A DNA stretch of 64,000 bases from Rhizomicrobium electricum (GTDB taxonomy: Bacteria > Pseudomonadota > Alphaproteobacteria > Micropepsales > Micropepsaceae), in assembly GCF_011762045.1 (NCBI RefSeq), contig NZ_JAASQS010000001.1:273868-337867 (forward strand), read 5' to 3'. Both the position numbers and the translations under genes were made by a program. The notes under the pieces are model-generated. The model was not told where the DNA came from. It ran no database searches and saw nothing but the letters and a program-made list of their open reading frames with translations. Below are positions 38,681-47,317 of this stretch, piece by piece. Numbering within the stretch: the stretch's first letter is position 1; each line of letters starts with the position of its first letter.

Positions 38681-38697
38681 TTGGCACGCCGCTTGCT
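38681..38697 (+). promoter_or_regulatory. Sigma-54 (RpoN) -24/-12 promoter
   Basis: TTGGCACGCCGCTTGCT matches the consensus YTGGCACGNNNNTTGCW at every defined position. It would start transcription around 38708, leaving a 5' leader of about 30 bases with GGGA before the ATG at 38739 of the PEP-CTERM protein. Confidence 0.85.
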
Positions 38698-38738
38698 CCT
38701 TCTTTCCTGTAGCGATTGGATAATGTGGGAACAAAACA

Positions 38739-39338
38739 ATGTTGGCGCGCGCAAGACTCTTCATCTCGGCATTATTCCTATCCCTGATTACGGCGACGGC
38801 CGCCATGGCGGCGCCGGTGTTCTCGACCGGTTCGTTCGGCTACGGCCTGCCCAACTCGACAACCAGCGACGTCACCACGGTGACGGTGATCCATAACTTC
38901 GGCGAGGTGGTTCTGCAGAGCGTGGACGGCGACTTCAGCGGCCACCTGGCGCCGCTCAACGTGTTTGCGGTTCCGAACCCGACCGACTTCACCTCGCTCG
39001 CCAGCTTCTCCTGGTCGATGGGCGGCGTCGGCAGCTTCATGGCGGACAGCATCGTCAAAGGCGCGGTTACCACGAACGGCACGCAGGCGACCGCGATCTG
39101 GTATATCTACGGCACCTACACCGTCGGATCGGATTACGCCAACGCCGGCGCCGTGCTGGGCGCCATCAAGACGATCTCGCTGACCCAGACCGGCGGCCCC
39201 GGCCATGCGATCTCGTATTCGGGAACCGTCTACGTGCCGCCGCCGAATTCCAACATTCCGGAACCGGCAACGCTTCTGATCCTCGGAGGCGGCGCGATGC
39301 TCCTGGGCTTCCGCGCACGGCGCAAGCGCAACGCCTGA
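38739..39338 (+). CDS. PEP-CTERM sorting domain protein, 199 aa
   Basis: Signal peptide (LFISALFLSLITATAAMAA), a beta-rich middle without known domain, and a C-terminal PEP-CTERM signal: the motif PEP in NSNIPEPATLL, a hydrophobic helix LLILGGGAMLLGF and the basic end RARRKRNA. Exosortase cleaves such tails and sends the protein to the exopolysaccharide-bearing surface. It is expected to work with the exopolysaccharide cluster type seen at the left of the window, although no exosortase gene is present here. Expression probably depends on sigma-54 (promoter at 38681). A strong terminator follows, so it is monocistronic. Confidence 0.92.
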   Translation: MLARARLFISALFLSLITATAAMAAPVFSTGSFGYGLPNSTTSDVTTVTVIHNFGEVVLQSVDGDFSGHLAPLNVFAVPNPTDFTSLASFSWSMGGVGSFMADSIVKGAVTTNGTQATAIWYIYGTYTVGSDYANAGAVLGAIKTISLTQTGGPGHAISYSGTVYVPPPNSNIPEPATLLILGGGAMLLGFRARRKRNA

Positions 39339-39357
39339 CGATTGCGGATCGATAAGA

Positions 39358-39388
39358 AAGCGGCAGCTCCGGCTGCCGCTTTTTTTTT
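39358..39388 (+). terminator. Rho-independent terminator of the PEP-CTERM gene
   Basis: AAGCGGCAGC-TCCG-GCTGCCGCTT forms a 10-base stem with a 4-base loop, running directly into nine T residues. It begins 20 bases after the PEP-CTERM stop. Confidence 0.93.
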
Positions 39389-39470
39389 GCGCCGGACCGT
39401 CCGCGCCAAGGCCACCGGAACCGTGCGCTGCAGGGGGCGTTAGCCACGAGCAGCTCAGGGCGCCCCCTCC

Positions 39471-39944
39471 ATGCCCACCGAAACCTCTTCCGTCTATCCG
39501 AAATCGACCGCCCGCATTTTCGGCCATCCCATCCATCCGATGCTGGTGCCATTCCCCATCGTCTGCTTCGCCGGAACCCTGGTGACCGACATCGCCTATA
39601 CGGCAAGCGGCGAGGTACAATGGGCAAACTTTTCGTCGTGGCTCCTGGTGGCGGGGCTCATCATCTCGATCTTCGTGGTGATCGCCGGTGCTGCCGACTT
39701 CTTCGGCGACAGGCGCATCCGCGCGCTCAAACACGCCTGGATCCACGGCATCGGCAACGCGATCGCGCTGATCCTTTCGATCTGGAATGCCTTCGTGCAC
39801 ACCCACGACGGCTATACCGGCGTGTGGCCGACCGGGCTGACGCTGTCGTTCCTCGTGGTCGCCATTCTGCTCATCACCGGCTGGAACGGCGGCAGCATGG
39901 TGTACCGCCACGGCGTCGCAGTGGCGCCGGAGAAGAACTCTTGA
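39471..39944 (+). CDS. DUF2231 membrane protein
   Basis: 157 residues with the DUF2231 start STARIFGHPIHPMLVPFPIV and four hydrophobic helices (FSSWLLVAGLIISIFVVIAG, WIHGIGNAIALILSIW, LTLSFLVVAILLITGW among them). Conserved His residues in GHPIHP and KHAWIHG could bind heme or metal, as proposed for this family, but this is not established. The gene overlaps the start of the sorbosone dehydrogenase-like gene (TTGA), a pairing that suggests a membrane electron acceptor for that enzyme. Inference from context. Confidence 0.85.
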   Translation: MPTETSSVYPKSTARIFGHPIHPMLVPFPIVCFAGTLVTDIAYTASGEVQWANFSSWLLVAGLIISIFVVIAGAADFFGDRRIRALKHAWIHGIGNAIALILSIWNAFVHTHDGYTGVWPTGLTLSFLVVAILLITGWNGGSMVYRHGVAVAPEKNS

Positions 39945-41233
39945 AGCGGGCCGCGATCCTTCTGAGTGCGGCTGCGCTGCTGCTCGGAGCCTGCGGACCG
40001 GAGCCGGTCAATCCCAAGCGCCAGATCGGCGCCAATCCTCCGCTGCCGGAACCGCATCAATACCTGCTGCCGCCGATGAAGGTGCCGGCGCGCGGGGCAT
40101 GGGGCGACGCCACGCCGTCGGTCGCGGACAGTCTGCGCATCGAGGCCTTGGCCAAGAACCTCGCCAATCCGCGCATGGTGTACGCACTGCCCAACAACGA
40201 TATCCTGGTCGTCGAATCCGACGGGCCTCAGGAGCCGATCTCGCGGCCGAAATCGATCGCGGTGAAATGGATCGAATCCCGCGCCCATTCCGCCAACGCG
40301 GCCGGCAACCGCATCATTCTTTTGCGCGACACCAACGGCGACGGGTTACCGGATGTGCGCACCGTCTTCATCGATCACCTCGTTCATCCGTTCGGCGTCG
40401 TGCTGGTGGGCAACGATCTCTATGTCGCCAATACCGACGCCGTGCTGCGGTTTGCCTATCGTCCCGGCGAAACCCATATCGACGGAACCGGCACCAAGCT
40501 GACCGACCTGCCGGGCGGCCCTATCGATCATCACTGGACCAAATCGCTGACCGCGAGCGCGGACGGCTCCAAGCTCTATGTCGGCGTCGGGTCCAATTCG
40601 AACATCACGGAAAACGGCATGGAAGCCGAGCACGAGCGTGCCGCGATCTGGGAGATCGACCGCGCTTCCGGCGCGCACCGGCTGTATGCCACCGGTACCC
40701 GCAATCCCAGCGGCCTCACGTTCGAACCGACGACGCACGCGCTGTGGGCCGTGGTCAACGAGCGCGACGAACTCGGGCCCGATCTGGTGCCCGACTATCT
40801 CACGTCGATCAAGGACGGCGGCTTCTACGGCTGGCCGTGGAGCTATTGGGGCCAGCATGTCGACCCGCGCGTCTATCCGCAGCGCCCCGACATGGTGAAA
40901 CAGGCGATCGTGCCCGACTACAGCCTGTCCTCGCACGTCGCGCCGCTCGGCGTGGTGTTCAACACCGGCAACGGCCTGCCCGCCCACTATCGCGGCGGCG
41001 CTTTCGTCGGCGAACACGGAAGCTGGGACCGCGCACCCTACAACGGCTATAAGGTGGTCTATGTGCCGTTCGCCCATGGCCGCCCCAGCGGGACCGCGGA
41101 AGACGTCGTGACGGGTTTCTTGCGCGACAGCACGGCGCTCGGACGTCCGGTCGGGCTGGCGCTCGACCGGCACGGCAGCCTGCTGATCGCCGACGATCTC
41201 GGCGGCACGGTCTGGCGCGTCAGCGCGAGGTAA
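39941..41233 (+). CDS. Sorbosone dehydrogenase-family lipoprotein (PQQ-type beta-propeller)
   Basis: The TTG at 39941 is chosen: GGAGAAG lies 8 bases upstream and the next residues form a lipoprotein signal with lipobox LLGAC (LLLGACGPEP). 430 residues. The body is a six-bladed propeller of the glucose/sorbosone dehydrogenase type: NPRMVYALPNNDILVVES, IDHHWTKSLTASADGSKLY, GTRNPSGLTFEP, VNERDELGPDLVPDYLTS and FVGEHGSWDRAP. Related enzymes oxidise sugars or aldoses in the periplasm with PQQ. Upstream DUF2231 overlaps by 4 bases. No PQQ synthesis genes are in the window, so the cofactor is presumed. Confidence 0.88.
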   Translation: MKRAAILLSAAALLLGACGPEPVNPKRQIGANPPLPEPHQYLLPPMKVPARGAWGDATPSVADSLRIEALAKNLANPRMVYALPNNDILVVESDGPQEPISRPKSIAVKWIESRAHSANAAGNRIILLRDTNGDGLPDVRTVFIDHLVHPFGVVLVGNDLYVANTDAVLRFAYRPGETHIDGTGTKLTDLPGGPIDHHWTKSLTASADGSKLYVGVGSNSNITENGMEAEHERAAIWEIDRASGAHRLYATGTRNPSGLTFEPTTHALWAVVNERDELGPDLVPDYLTSIKDGGFYGWPWSYWGQHVDPRVYPQRPDMVKQAIVPDYSLSSHVAPLGVVFNTGNGLPAHYRGGAFVGEHGSWDRAPYNGYKVVYVPFAHGRPSGTAEDVVTGFLRDSTALGRPVGLALDRHGSLLIADDLGGTVWRVSAR

Positions 41234-41240
41234 AAAAGAA

Positions 41241-41265
41241 ACGGGCGGGATATGCTCCCGCCCGT
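41241..41265. terminator. Bidirectional terminator
   Basis: ACGGGCGGGA-TATGC-TCCCGCCCGT: 10-base stem, 5-base loop, preceded by AAAAAAGAA (a U-run on the minus strand). It separates the convergent dehydrogenase and SapC genes. Confidence 0.85.
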
Positions 41266-41291
41266 GTCCGCAAATCGATGCTGCGGCGAAA

Positions 41292-42029
41292 TCAGGCCTT
41301 CTTGGCCTCGTCCGCCTTGATCACGCGCTCGACCACATGGGCGATGTTGCGCAGCGACAGCATGTGCATGAAGACCAGCTCAAGTTCGTCGGTCTTCATC
41401 AGGCTTTCGAGCGTGTCGCCCTTCAGCGCCTTCAGCTTCTCGCGGTTCACCACCATGAAGCCGTTGACCTTGCGCTCGGGATCGTTCGGCAGCGGCGTCT
41501 TCACTTCGACCTGATCGAGCAGGCCGAGCTTGTCGAGCTTGTCGCCGAATTCGCGCGTGCGCACGAACAGCACCTGGAATTCCTTGAGGAACTCCACCGT
41601 CTGCTCGACGAACGGGCCGAGCTTGCCGTCGGCGTTGAACAGCTTCTCGCCCTCGCCGTCCTTGTTGAGGCCGGGATAGGCTTCGTCGATCATCAGCGTG
41701 AAGGTTTCGGCCTTCTCGTCGGTGCCGAACACGAAGGGATAACGGCGGACGAACGCCGGCACGTAGCGCGCATCCCAGCCGCCTTCCTTGGTCACGAAGG
41801 CATTCTCGCGGTCGCGCACGCCCAAAATCACCGAGGGGATCACCCCTTCGTTGGTGCGCGTGAAGACGATCGGATATTCCTCGCTCGCCGGCAGGAATTC
41901 GCTGCCGATCAGCGGCACCGCATTAACCTCGCGGGCAAAGCTGACATCGCTGGTGCGCTTCAGCGACAACTCGCCGTGATCGTTCTGGTTCAGCGGCTTA
42001 ATGTTCTCGTAGATCAACAACTGTTTCAT
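41292..42029 (-). CDS. SapC family protein
   Basis: The ATG at 42027-42029 is chosen (GGAAGG upstream); the frame extends further but without protein-like character. 245 residues matching the SapC family: FAREVNAVPLIGSEFLPASE, YPIVFTRTNEGVIPSVILGV, AFVRRYPFVFGTD and FMHMLSLRNIAHVVERV. The family is named after a Campylobacter S-layer export gene, but its function in Proteobacteria is unknown; it is often beside TonB receptors or carbohydrate genes. No signal peptide, so cytosolic. An inverted repeat (GATGCA/TGCATC, 42208-42224) lies in the upstream region. Confidence 0.87.
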   Translation of the reverse strand: MKQLLIYENIKPLNQNDHGELSLKRTSDVSFAREVNAVPLIGSEFLPASEEYPIVFTRTNEGVIPSVILGVRDRENAFVTKEGGWDARYVPAFVRRYPFVFGTDEKAETFTLMIDEAYPGLNKDGEGEKLFNADGKLGPFVEQTVEFLKEFQVLFVRTREFGDKLDKLGLLDQVEVKTPLPNDPERKVNGFMVVNREKLKALKGDTLESLMKTDELELVFMHMLSLRNIAHVVERVIKADEAKKA

Positions 42030-42263
42030 GACACCTTCCCGTTCGGCCCGACGCACGGCGCCGTTGTTATCGTAATTCCGTATTGGATTGCCCCCGACGG
42101 ACGGACCGCTCCGGCCCTTCCAGCGAACCGTAGCGTGGCAGGCCGCGTTGACACAACGGAAGAAAGTGTCCAAATCGGCGCGGAGGTGCGTCATATAATC
42201 ATAATAAGATGCATTTGCTGCATCGCGAAAAGACGAAACGCGCCAATACCGAAGACAACAAAA

Positions 42264-42286
42264 AGGGCGCCCCGAAGGAGCGCCCT
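42264..42286 (-). terminator. Terminator of the manganese catalase gene
   Basis: AGGGCGC and GCGCCCT pair around a 9-base loop; read on the minus strand the stem is followed by TTTTTGTTG. It lies 21 bases after the catalase stop. Confidence 0.8.
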
Positions 42287-42306
42287 CTTCACAAAGAGGT
42301 CCTGGT

Positions 42307-43215
42307 TCAGGAGTTTTTGGCCGTCTTGCCGGCGCCGGGACCTGCCCCGAGATCGGCCCCGGTGACGACGTCGTGGTCCGTCATCGACTTGGTGCGGCGG
42401 GCCATAGCGCGCAACGTCTTGTTGTCCGCGGCATCGAGCTTCACCGAAGCGCGGCCGTCGCCGCCATCGACCGCAACCTGGGCCTGCGGGTCGTCGACCC
42501 TTTCCCACTGGTCACCGGTATTCCAGGGGCCCTCGGCATCGCCGTTGGTCCGCGCATCGCCTTGCGAAAGATTGTAGTACTTCGACGCGTAGCGCGGATC
42601 GCCCGGCAGCTTGCCCGGCGGAAAATTCGGCTCGATGGCGTAGAGCGCCTTTTCGAACGACTTCTGATGCGCGATTTCGCGGGTCATCAGGAAGGTGAGC
42701 GCCTCTTTCACGCCGGGGTCGTCAGTGACGTTGATCAGCCGCTCGTAGATGATCTTGGCGCGCGATTCCGCGGCGATGTTGGAGCGCAAGTCGCAGGTCG
42801 GATCGCCGATGGAGTCGATGTAGGCCGCCGTCCACGGCACGGTGCCGGAATGGGTGAGCGCGGGTCCGCCGCCATAGAGCAGCGCCGTGGTATGACTGTC
42901 GTTGCCCTGACCGAGCGCCACGTACAGCTCCGCCTCTTCCAGCGCCCCTTCGGAGAGTTCCGCCTTCACGCCCTTGTTCAGCATGGCGACGATGCTGCCG
43001 ATCACTTCGAGATGCGACAGCTCCTCGGTGGCGATGTCGATCAGCATGTCCTTGCGGCCCGGATCATCCTCGGCCAGATGCTGGGTGAAATAGCGCATCG
43101 CCGCCGCCAGCTCGCCTTGCGGGCCGCCGAACTGCTCCAGCATGAGATTGGCGAGCGCCGGATTGGTTTCACCGACGCGCACCGTATACATCAGTTTCTT
43201 GTTATGCATGAACAC
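42307..43215 (-). CDS. Manganese catalase
   Basis: 302 residues; GTG at 43215 has AAGGA 8 bases upstream, while ATG two codons later is too far from it. A ferritin-like four-helix fold with the full di-manganese ligand set: E35 (GPQGELAAAM), E65 and H68 (TEELSHLE), E150 (IAAESRAK) and H183 (REIAHQKSF). It converts hydrogen peroxide to water and oxygen in the cytosol. The C-terminal tail (from about residue 260) is Gly/Asp-rich and low in complexity, ending GPGAGKTAKNS. It has its own terminator; peroxide protection would suit an organism that also carries an oxygen-sensitive PFOR. Confidence 0.95.
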   Translation of the reverse strand: MFMHNKKLMYTVRVGETNPALANLMLEQFGGPQGELAAAMRYFTQHLAEDDPGRKDMLIDIATEELSHLEVIGSIVAMLNKGVKAELSEGALEEAELYVALGQGNDSHTTALLYGGGPALTHSGTVPWTAAYIDSIGDPTCDLRSNIAAESRAKIIYERLINVTDDPGVKEALTFLMTREIAHQKSFEKALYAIEPNFPPGKLPGDPRYASKYYNLSQGDARTNGDAEGPWNTGDQWERVDDPQAQVAVDGGDGRASVKLDAADNKTLRAMARRTKSMTDHDVVTGADLGAGPGAGKTAKNS

Positions 43216-43547
43216 GGGAGGGGTCCTTCTCGAAAGGTTGTGCGGCCACGCCGCCCATCAACCCAACGCCCGGCACGCCCCCCTGTTGCCGACCGCGGCG
43301 CCCACGCCGCCGCCAACATGACAAAACGATCTCCGCCGACGTTTTCGCGCTGCCGTCGCAGACTGCGCTATCGTCCGGTGTTTTCGGGAGGGGGGCGCGC
43401 GGCTTGGCGGCGATCGGCCATACTTATATTTGCACCAGAAACATAAACCTTTCCGGGACCATGCTGCGAAACGCCAAGGCGCGGCGGCGGAAACTGGGTT
43501 AAAGTAACCGGCGGCGCGATGCGCCGACTGCTTTTTGGGGGGATTTC
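43216..43547. other. Intergenic region before the secreted-enzyme cluster
   Basis: No gene is supported here. It is the shared upstream region of the divergent catalase and M10 protease genes. On the plus strand, TATATT near 43427 could be a -10 element, and a small hairpin CGGCGC-GAT-GCGCCG (43512-43526) followed by CTTTTT lies just before the GGGGGG ribosome site (43537-43542). Confidence 0.5.
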
Positions 43548-46500
43548 ATGCCGACCTACACTGCTCAAGACGAAATTGCGTTCATTTCGGGCGTCAACGC
43601 GGACGGCACTCTGCCGCTTTACGCCTTCAGCGCCTGGAACCCGAATTCCAACCCAGCCGACTACGGCGGCGGCTACACCAATTCCCACAAATGGGGCAGT
43701 TCCGCCGCGGGCACCGCCGGCGGCACCATCGCCTATTACTTCGATCCCGCCTCGAACTGGACGACGCTCGAACAGACCATGCTGGCGAGCGGATTGGCGC
43801 TGTGGTCTGCGGTGGCCAACATCTCGTTCGTGGAGACCACGAGCAGCGCCAGCGCCAAGATCACGTTCAAGCGCGGCACCGACGGCGCCCAAACCAACTC
43901 CAGCATGACCGGCGAGACCGGCGCCGGCGAGACCGGTGGCTCGGTGCTGCTCCAGACCACGAGCGCGACGATATCGATCCAGACCTCGGTCGCCGGCTTC
44001 GGGCCGATCTCCGACAATTTCGACACTTCCGGCGGCTATCCGATCATGACCTTCCTGCACGAGGAAGGCCACGCGCTGGGCCTCGGCCATGCCGGCCCCT
44101 ATAACGGCGATGTCGACGAGACCAAGCAGCAGTTCAGCCAGTACGACACCCGGCAGTGGACGTTGATGTCGTATATCGACGTCGATCAGACCAAGGCTAC
44201 CTATTACAACCAATACCCCGTCACCGGTACGGACTGGGGCTACAACTACCCGACCACCTGGATGCCGCTCGACATCCTGGCGATCCAGCGCCTCTACGGC
44301 CTGCCGACCACCACCCCGCTCTCGGGCGGCCAGGTTTTCGGCTTCAACTGCAATCTCACCGGTGCGCTCAAGCCCTATTTCGATTTCAGCACCAACAACA
44401 CCCCGGTCGTCACCCTGTGGGACTCGGGAACCGGCAATACGCTCGACCTGTCGGGATACTCCTCGGCGGCGACCGTCAACCTCGTTGGCGGAGCGTTCAG
44501 CAGCGCCGGCGGGCTGGTCAACAATATCGCCATCGCCTACGGCACCAAGATCGACACCCTGAAATGCAGCCAAGGCACCAACGTCGTCACCTGCAACAAC
44601 GACGGCAATACGATCTATCTCGGCAGCGGCAATGCGACGGTCAACGGCGGCACAGGCGACGATGTCTTCGTTCTCGGTGCCACCAATGCCGGTGTGAACG
44701 TCGTACTGCACGGCGGCGCCGGGATGAACATCATCAGCCTCGCCAACATCTCCGTCAACGATTTCAACCTCGATCTCACCGGCGGCAGCTCCACGCAAAA
44801 AATCGGATACGCATCCTATTCGATGGACGGCATCAAGGGCGTGATCGGCTCCACATACGGCGGGACGCTGACCGTTTCGGCCGGCGCTTATGTCGACGGC
44901 AACAACGCCTGCACCGTCAAACTCGACGAAAGTGCGGCCACGGCCGATATCGCCTTCACCTTCACGCCGAATTCCGCGACGGCCGTCGTGCTGCCGGACG
45001 GAACCCGCCTCAAAGGTATCAATAAGCTCAATCTGAAGACCGGATCGGGCAACGACACCATCACGTTCGTCGCCACTTCGAGCATCATGACGTCGGTCTG
45101 GGACGGCGGCGGCGGCACCAATACCGCCATCGTCGACTTCCGGAACGTGGCGGGCGTGTACTCCTACACGCCGGACTTCACCAACGTCCAGAAGGTGACC
45201 GTCTACACCGGCACGGACCACGGCATCTTCGACGGCGGCGCGGAAGACGACACGTTCTATGCCTCCAGCACCGGCCAGGAACTCAATGGCGGCCTCGGCT
45301 CCAACACATTGATCGGCGGTGCCGGAAACGACTCCTTCAGCGACCGGGGAGCGAACTCCTACATCGACGGCGGCGCCGGCACCAACCTGCTGAGGCTGTG
45401 GTACTCGGGACTGACGCAATCGGTCAACCTGACCTTCACGGATGGATCGAGTACGGCGGCAGTGCTGCCGAACGGCACCAGCTTCAAGAATATCGAAATT
45501 CTCCGCCTCAACACCGGATCGGGCGACGATACGGTCACCTTCAACGCCCTGGTCCACGACACCAATAGCTGGGACGGCGGCGCCGGCACCGACCGTGCGA
45601 TCATCGACCTTTCCACCGATACCGAGAACCTGACCGTCGGCTACGACGCTACCGGCCAGTCGCTGACTTATCTCGTACTTGCGCCCGGCGACACCCGCTG
45701 GTCGTCCCGCCTCGAAATAACGGCGGTGGAAAACTACACCGTGCGTACGGGCTCGGGCGATGATGTGCTCTCGGGCGAAATCGGCGACGACGTGCTCAGC
45801 GGCGGCGGCGGCAACGACACGCTTTTCGGCGGTCCAGGCACCAACGTCCTCGACGGCGGTGCCGGCACCGACACAGTGAAGTACGCGCTCGATCCGGGCT
45901 CCTATTACGTCCTGACCAACGGCGGCGGCTATACGGTCGGCGGCACGGATTCGACCGACGCGATCACCAACGTCGAGCAGGCCACGTTCGACGCCACGCA
46001 TCAGACGATGAGCATGGCGCAGTTCCAAACAGCCGCGTTCGATGCGCTCGACTATATCGCCTCCTACAAGGACCTGATGGGCGCGTTCGGCGACAATGCC
46101 CAGTGGGGCCTGCAACACTGGCTTGCCAACGGCAAGGCCGAAGGCCGGAAGATCACCTTCAACGCACTTAACTACATCGCCTCGTACGGCGACCTGATCG
46201 TGGCGTTCCACGACGACCAGACGGCGGGCGCGGAGCATTACATCAAAAACGGATACGCCGAAGGCCGCAAGGTCTCGTTCGATCCGCTGGCCTACGTCTG
46301 CTCCTACAACGACCTTCTGATCGCCTTCAACGACAACCAGACGGCGGCGGCGGAGCACTACATCAAGAACGGATACTGGGAAAACCGCAAGGTTTCGTTC
46401 GACGCGCTCGCCTATGTCTGCTCCTACAACGATCTGGTGATCGCGTTCCACGACGACAAGACGGCGGCCGAAGAACACTATCTCAAGAACGGCTATTGGG

Positions 46501-47219
46501 AGGGCCGCAAGGTCTCGTTCGACGCGCTCGCCTATGTCTGCTCCTACAGCGACCTCCTGGTTGCGTTCCGCGACGACAAAACCGCAGCCGAAGAGCACTA
46601 CATCAAGAACGGCTTCTGGGAAGGACGCAAAGTCACGTTCGATGCCCTGGCCTACATCGCCTCCTACACCGACCTGATTGGCGCGTTCGGCGACGATGCC
46701 GTGGCCGCAGAAGAACACTACATCAAGAACGGATACTGGGAAGGCCGCAAGGTGACGTTCGATCCGGTCGCCTACCTCATCAACAACAGCGATCTCGGCA
46801 CCGCCGGCTTCACCGCGACGGACGCAACCGAGCATTACCTGAAGAACGGCTATTGGGAGCACCGCACCACCAACGGCGCGTTCGGTTCGGAACAGACCAA
46901 TCACGATCTCTCAATCGGCAGCAGCGTGTCCGACACCATCGGTACCACCGGCGACAAGGACTGGTTTGCGGTCGCCGTTACGGCCGGTCAGACCTACACC
47001 TTCACGCTCGCAGGCGTGGATAGCGGACACGGCACTCTCGCCGATCCGTTCCTGGCGCTGTGCGATGCCCATGGCACGCAGGTCTCGTTCGCCAACGATT
47101 CCACCAATCACGACGCCGTGATCCATTTCACGGCCACGACCTCCGGTACCTGCTATCTTGTTGCATCCGCAAACAATACCGGCACCGGCACCTACACGCT
47201 GCTCGCCACAGCAGGTTGA
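43548..47219 (+). CDS. Secreted M10 (serralysin-type) metalloprotease with RTX, 40-residue repeats and PPC tail
   Basis: 1223 residues without an N-terminal signal peptide. Residues about 1-250 form a metzincin domain: zinc motif HEEGHALGLGH at 171-181, followed by the Met-turn LMSY (M207) and RQWTLMSYID. Next comes a region with loosely RTX-like nonapeptides (GGTGDDVFVLG, GGGGNDTLFGG), which bind calcium in related exoproteins. From genomic 46038 to 46874 there are seven tandem 40-residue repeats. The C-terminal ~105 residues (GDKDWFAVAVTAGQTYTF, GTLADPFLALCDAHG, GTCYLVASA) are a PPC domain. Type I secretion is expected from the RTX character and missing signal peptide. It is first of six co-directional genes for similar modular exoproteins. 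Confidence 0.88.
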   Translation: MPTYTAQDEIAFISGVNADGTLPLYAFSAWNPNSNPADYGGGYTNSHKWGSSAAGTAGGTIAYYFDPASNWTTLEQTMLASGLALWSAVANISFVETTSSASAKITFKRGTDGAQTNSSMTGETGAGETGGSVLLQTTSATISIQTSVAGFGPISDNFDTSGGYPIMTFLHEEGHALGLGHAGPYNGDVDETKQQFSQYDTRQWTLMSYIDVDQTKATYYNQYPVTGTDWGYNYPTTWMPLDILAIQRLYGLPTTTPLSGGQVFGFNCNLTGALKPYFDFSTNNTPVVTLWDSGTGNTLDLSGYSSAATVNLVGGAFSSAGGLVNNIAIAYGTKIDTLKCSQGTNVVTCNNDGNTIYLGSGNATVNGGTGDDVFVLGATNAGVNVVLHGGAGMNIISLANISVNDFNLDLTGGSSTQKIGYASYSMDGIKGVIGSTYGGTLTVSAGAYVDGNNACTVKLDESAATADIAFTFTPNSATAVVLPDGTRLKGINKLNLKTGSGNDTITFVATSSIMTSVWDGGGGTNTAIVDFRNVAGVYSYTPDFTNVQKVTVYTGTDHGIFDGGAEDDTFYASSTGQELNGGLGSNTLIGGAGNDSFSDRGANSYIDGGAGTNLLRLWYSGLTQSVNLTFTDGSSTAAVLPNGTSFKNIEILRLNTGSGDDTVTFNALVHDTNSWDGGAGTDRAIIDLSTDTENLTVGYDATGQSLTYLVLAPGDTRWSSRLEITAVENYTVRTGSGDDVLSGEIGDDVLSGGGGNDTLFGGPGTNVLDGGAGTDTVKYALDPGSYYVLTNGGGYTVGGTDSTDAITNVEQATFDATHQTMSMAQFQTAAFDALDYIASYKDLMGAFGDNAQWGLQHWLANGKAEGRKITFNALNYIASYGDLIVAFHDDQTAGAEHYIKNGYAEGRKVSFDPLAYVCSYNDLLIAFNDNQTAAAEHYIKNGYWENRKVSFDALAYVCSYNDLVIAFHDDKTAAEEHYLKNGYWEGRKVSFDALAYVCSYSDLLVAFRDDKTAAEEHYIKNGFWEGRKVTFDALAYIASYTDLIGAFGDDAVAAEEHYIKNGYWEGRKVTFDPVAYLINNSDLGTAGFTATDATEHYLKNGYWEHRTTNGAFGSEQTNHDLSIGSSVSDTIGTTGDKDWFAVAVTAGQTYTFTLAGVDSGHGTLADPFLALCDAHGTQVSFANDSTNHDAVIHFTATTSGTCYLVASANNTGTGTYTLLATAG
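46038..46874 (+). repeat. Seven tandem 120-bp coding repeats (40 aa) in the M10 protease
   Basis: Units read F-[DN]-x-L-x-Y-[IV]-[AC]-S-Y-x-D-L-x-x-A-F, then about 23 residues containing EHYIKNGYWEGRKV. Units 1, 2 and 6 have YIASY, units 3-5 have YVCSY, and the last is the 39-residue cap AYLINNSDLG. This protein has one YVCSY unit more than the four homologous tails. Confidence 0.9.
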
Positions 47220-47248
47220 AAACGAGCACTTGCGATTGAACTGCAAAT

Positions 47249-47301
47249 CCGGCCGCCATGGCGGCCGGAGGCGCATCGGCGGTATTATTCGCCCGCCGAT
47301 G
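47249..47301 (+). promoter_or_regulatory. Tandem hairpins between the first two exoprotein genes
   Basis: CCGGCCGCCATGGCGGCCGG (47249-47268) is a perfect 20-base palindrome. It is followed by CATCGGCGG/CCGCCGATG (47274-47282 and 47293-47301) around a 10-base loop. The second hairpin ends six bases before the G-rich ribosome site of the GH17 gene. No T-run follows; attenuation or mRNA processing is possible. Confidence 0.55.
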
Positions 47302-47317
47302 ATGCTTGGGGGAAACC

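Larger units (their letters stand above)
37932..38738. other. Long intergenic region upstream of the PEP-CTERM gene
   Basis: About 800 bases without a supported gene; short frames on both strands lack domains and ribosome sites. The right third carries regulatory signals for the PEP-CTERM gene: two inverted repeats at 38583-38598 and 38603-38619 and a sigma-54 promoter at 38681-38697. The left part holds the symporter upstream region. Nothing recognisable was seen between about 38000 and 38580. Confidence 0.6.

Noticed and set aside
43368-46904. 1178-codon open frame on the minus strand opposite the M10 protease
   Set aside because: It consists of repetitive Val/Gly/Asp/Arg runs mirroring the coding repeats of the opposite strand, has no domain or ribosome site, and the plus-strand protein is clearly real.
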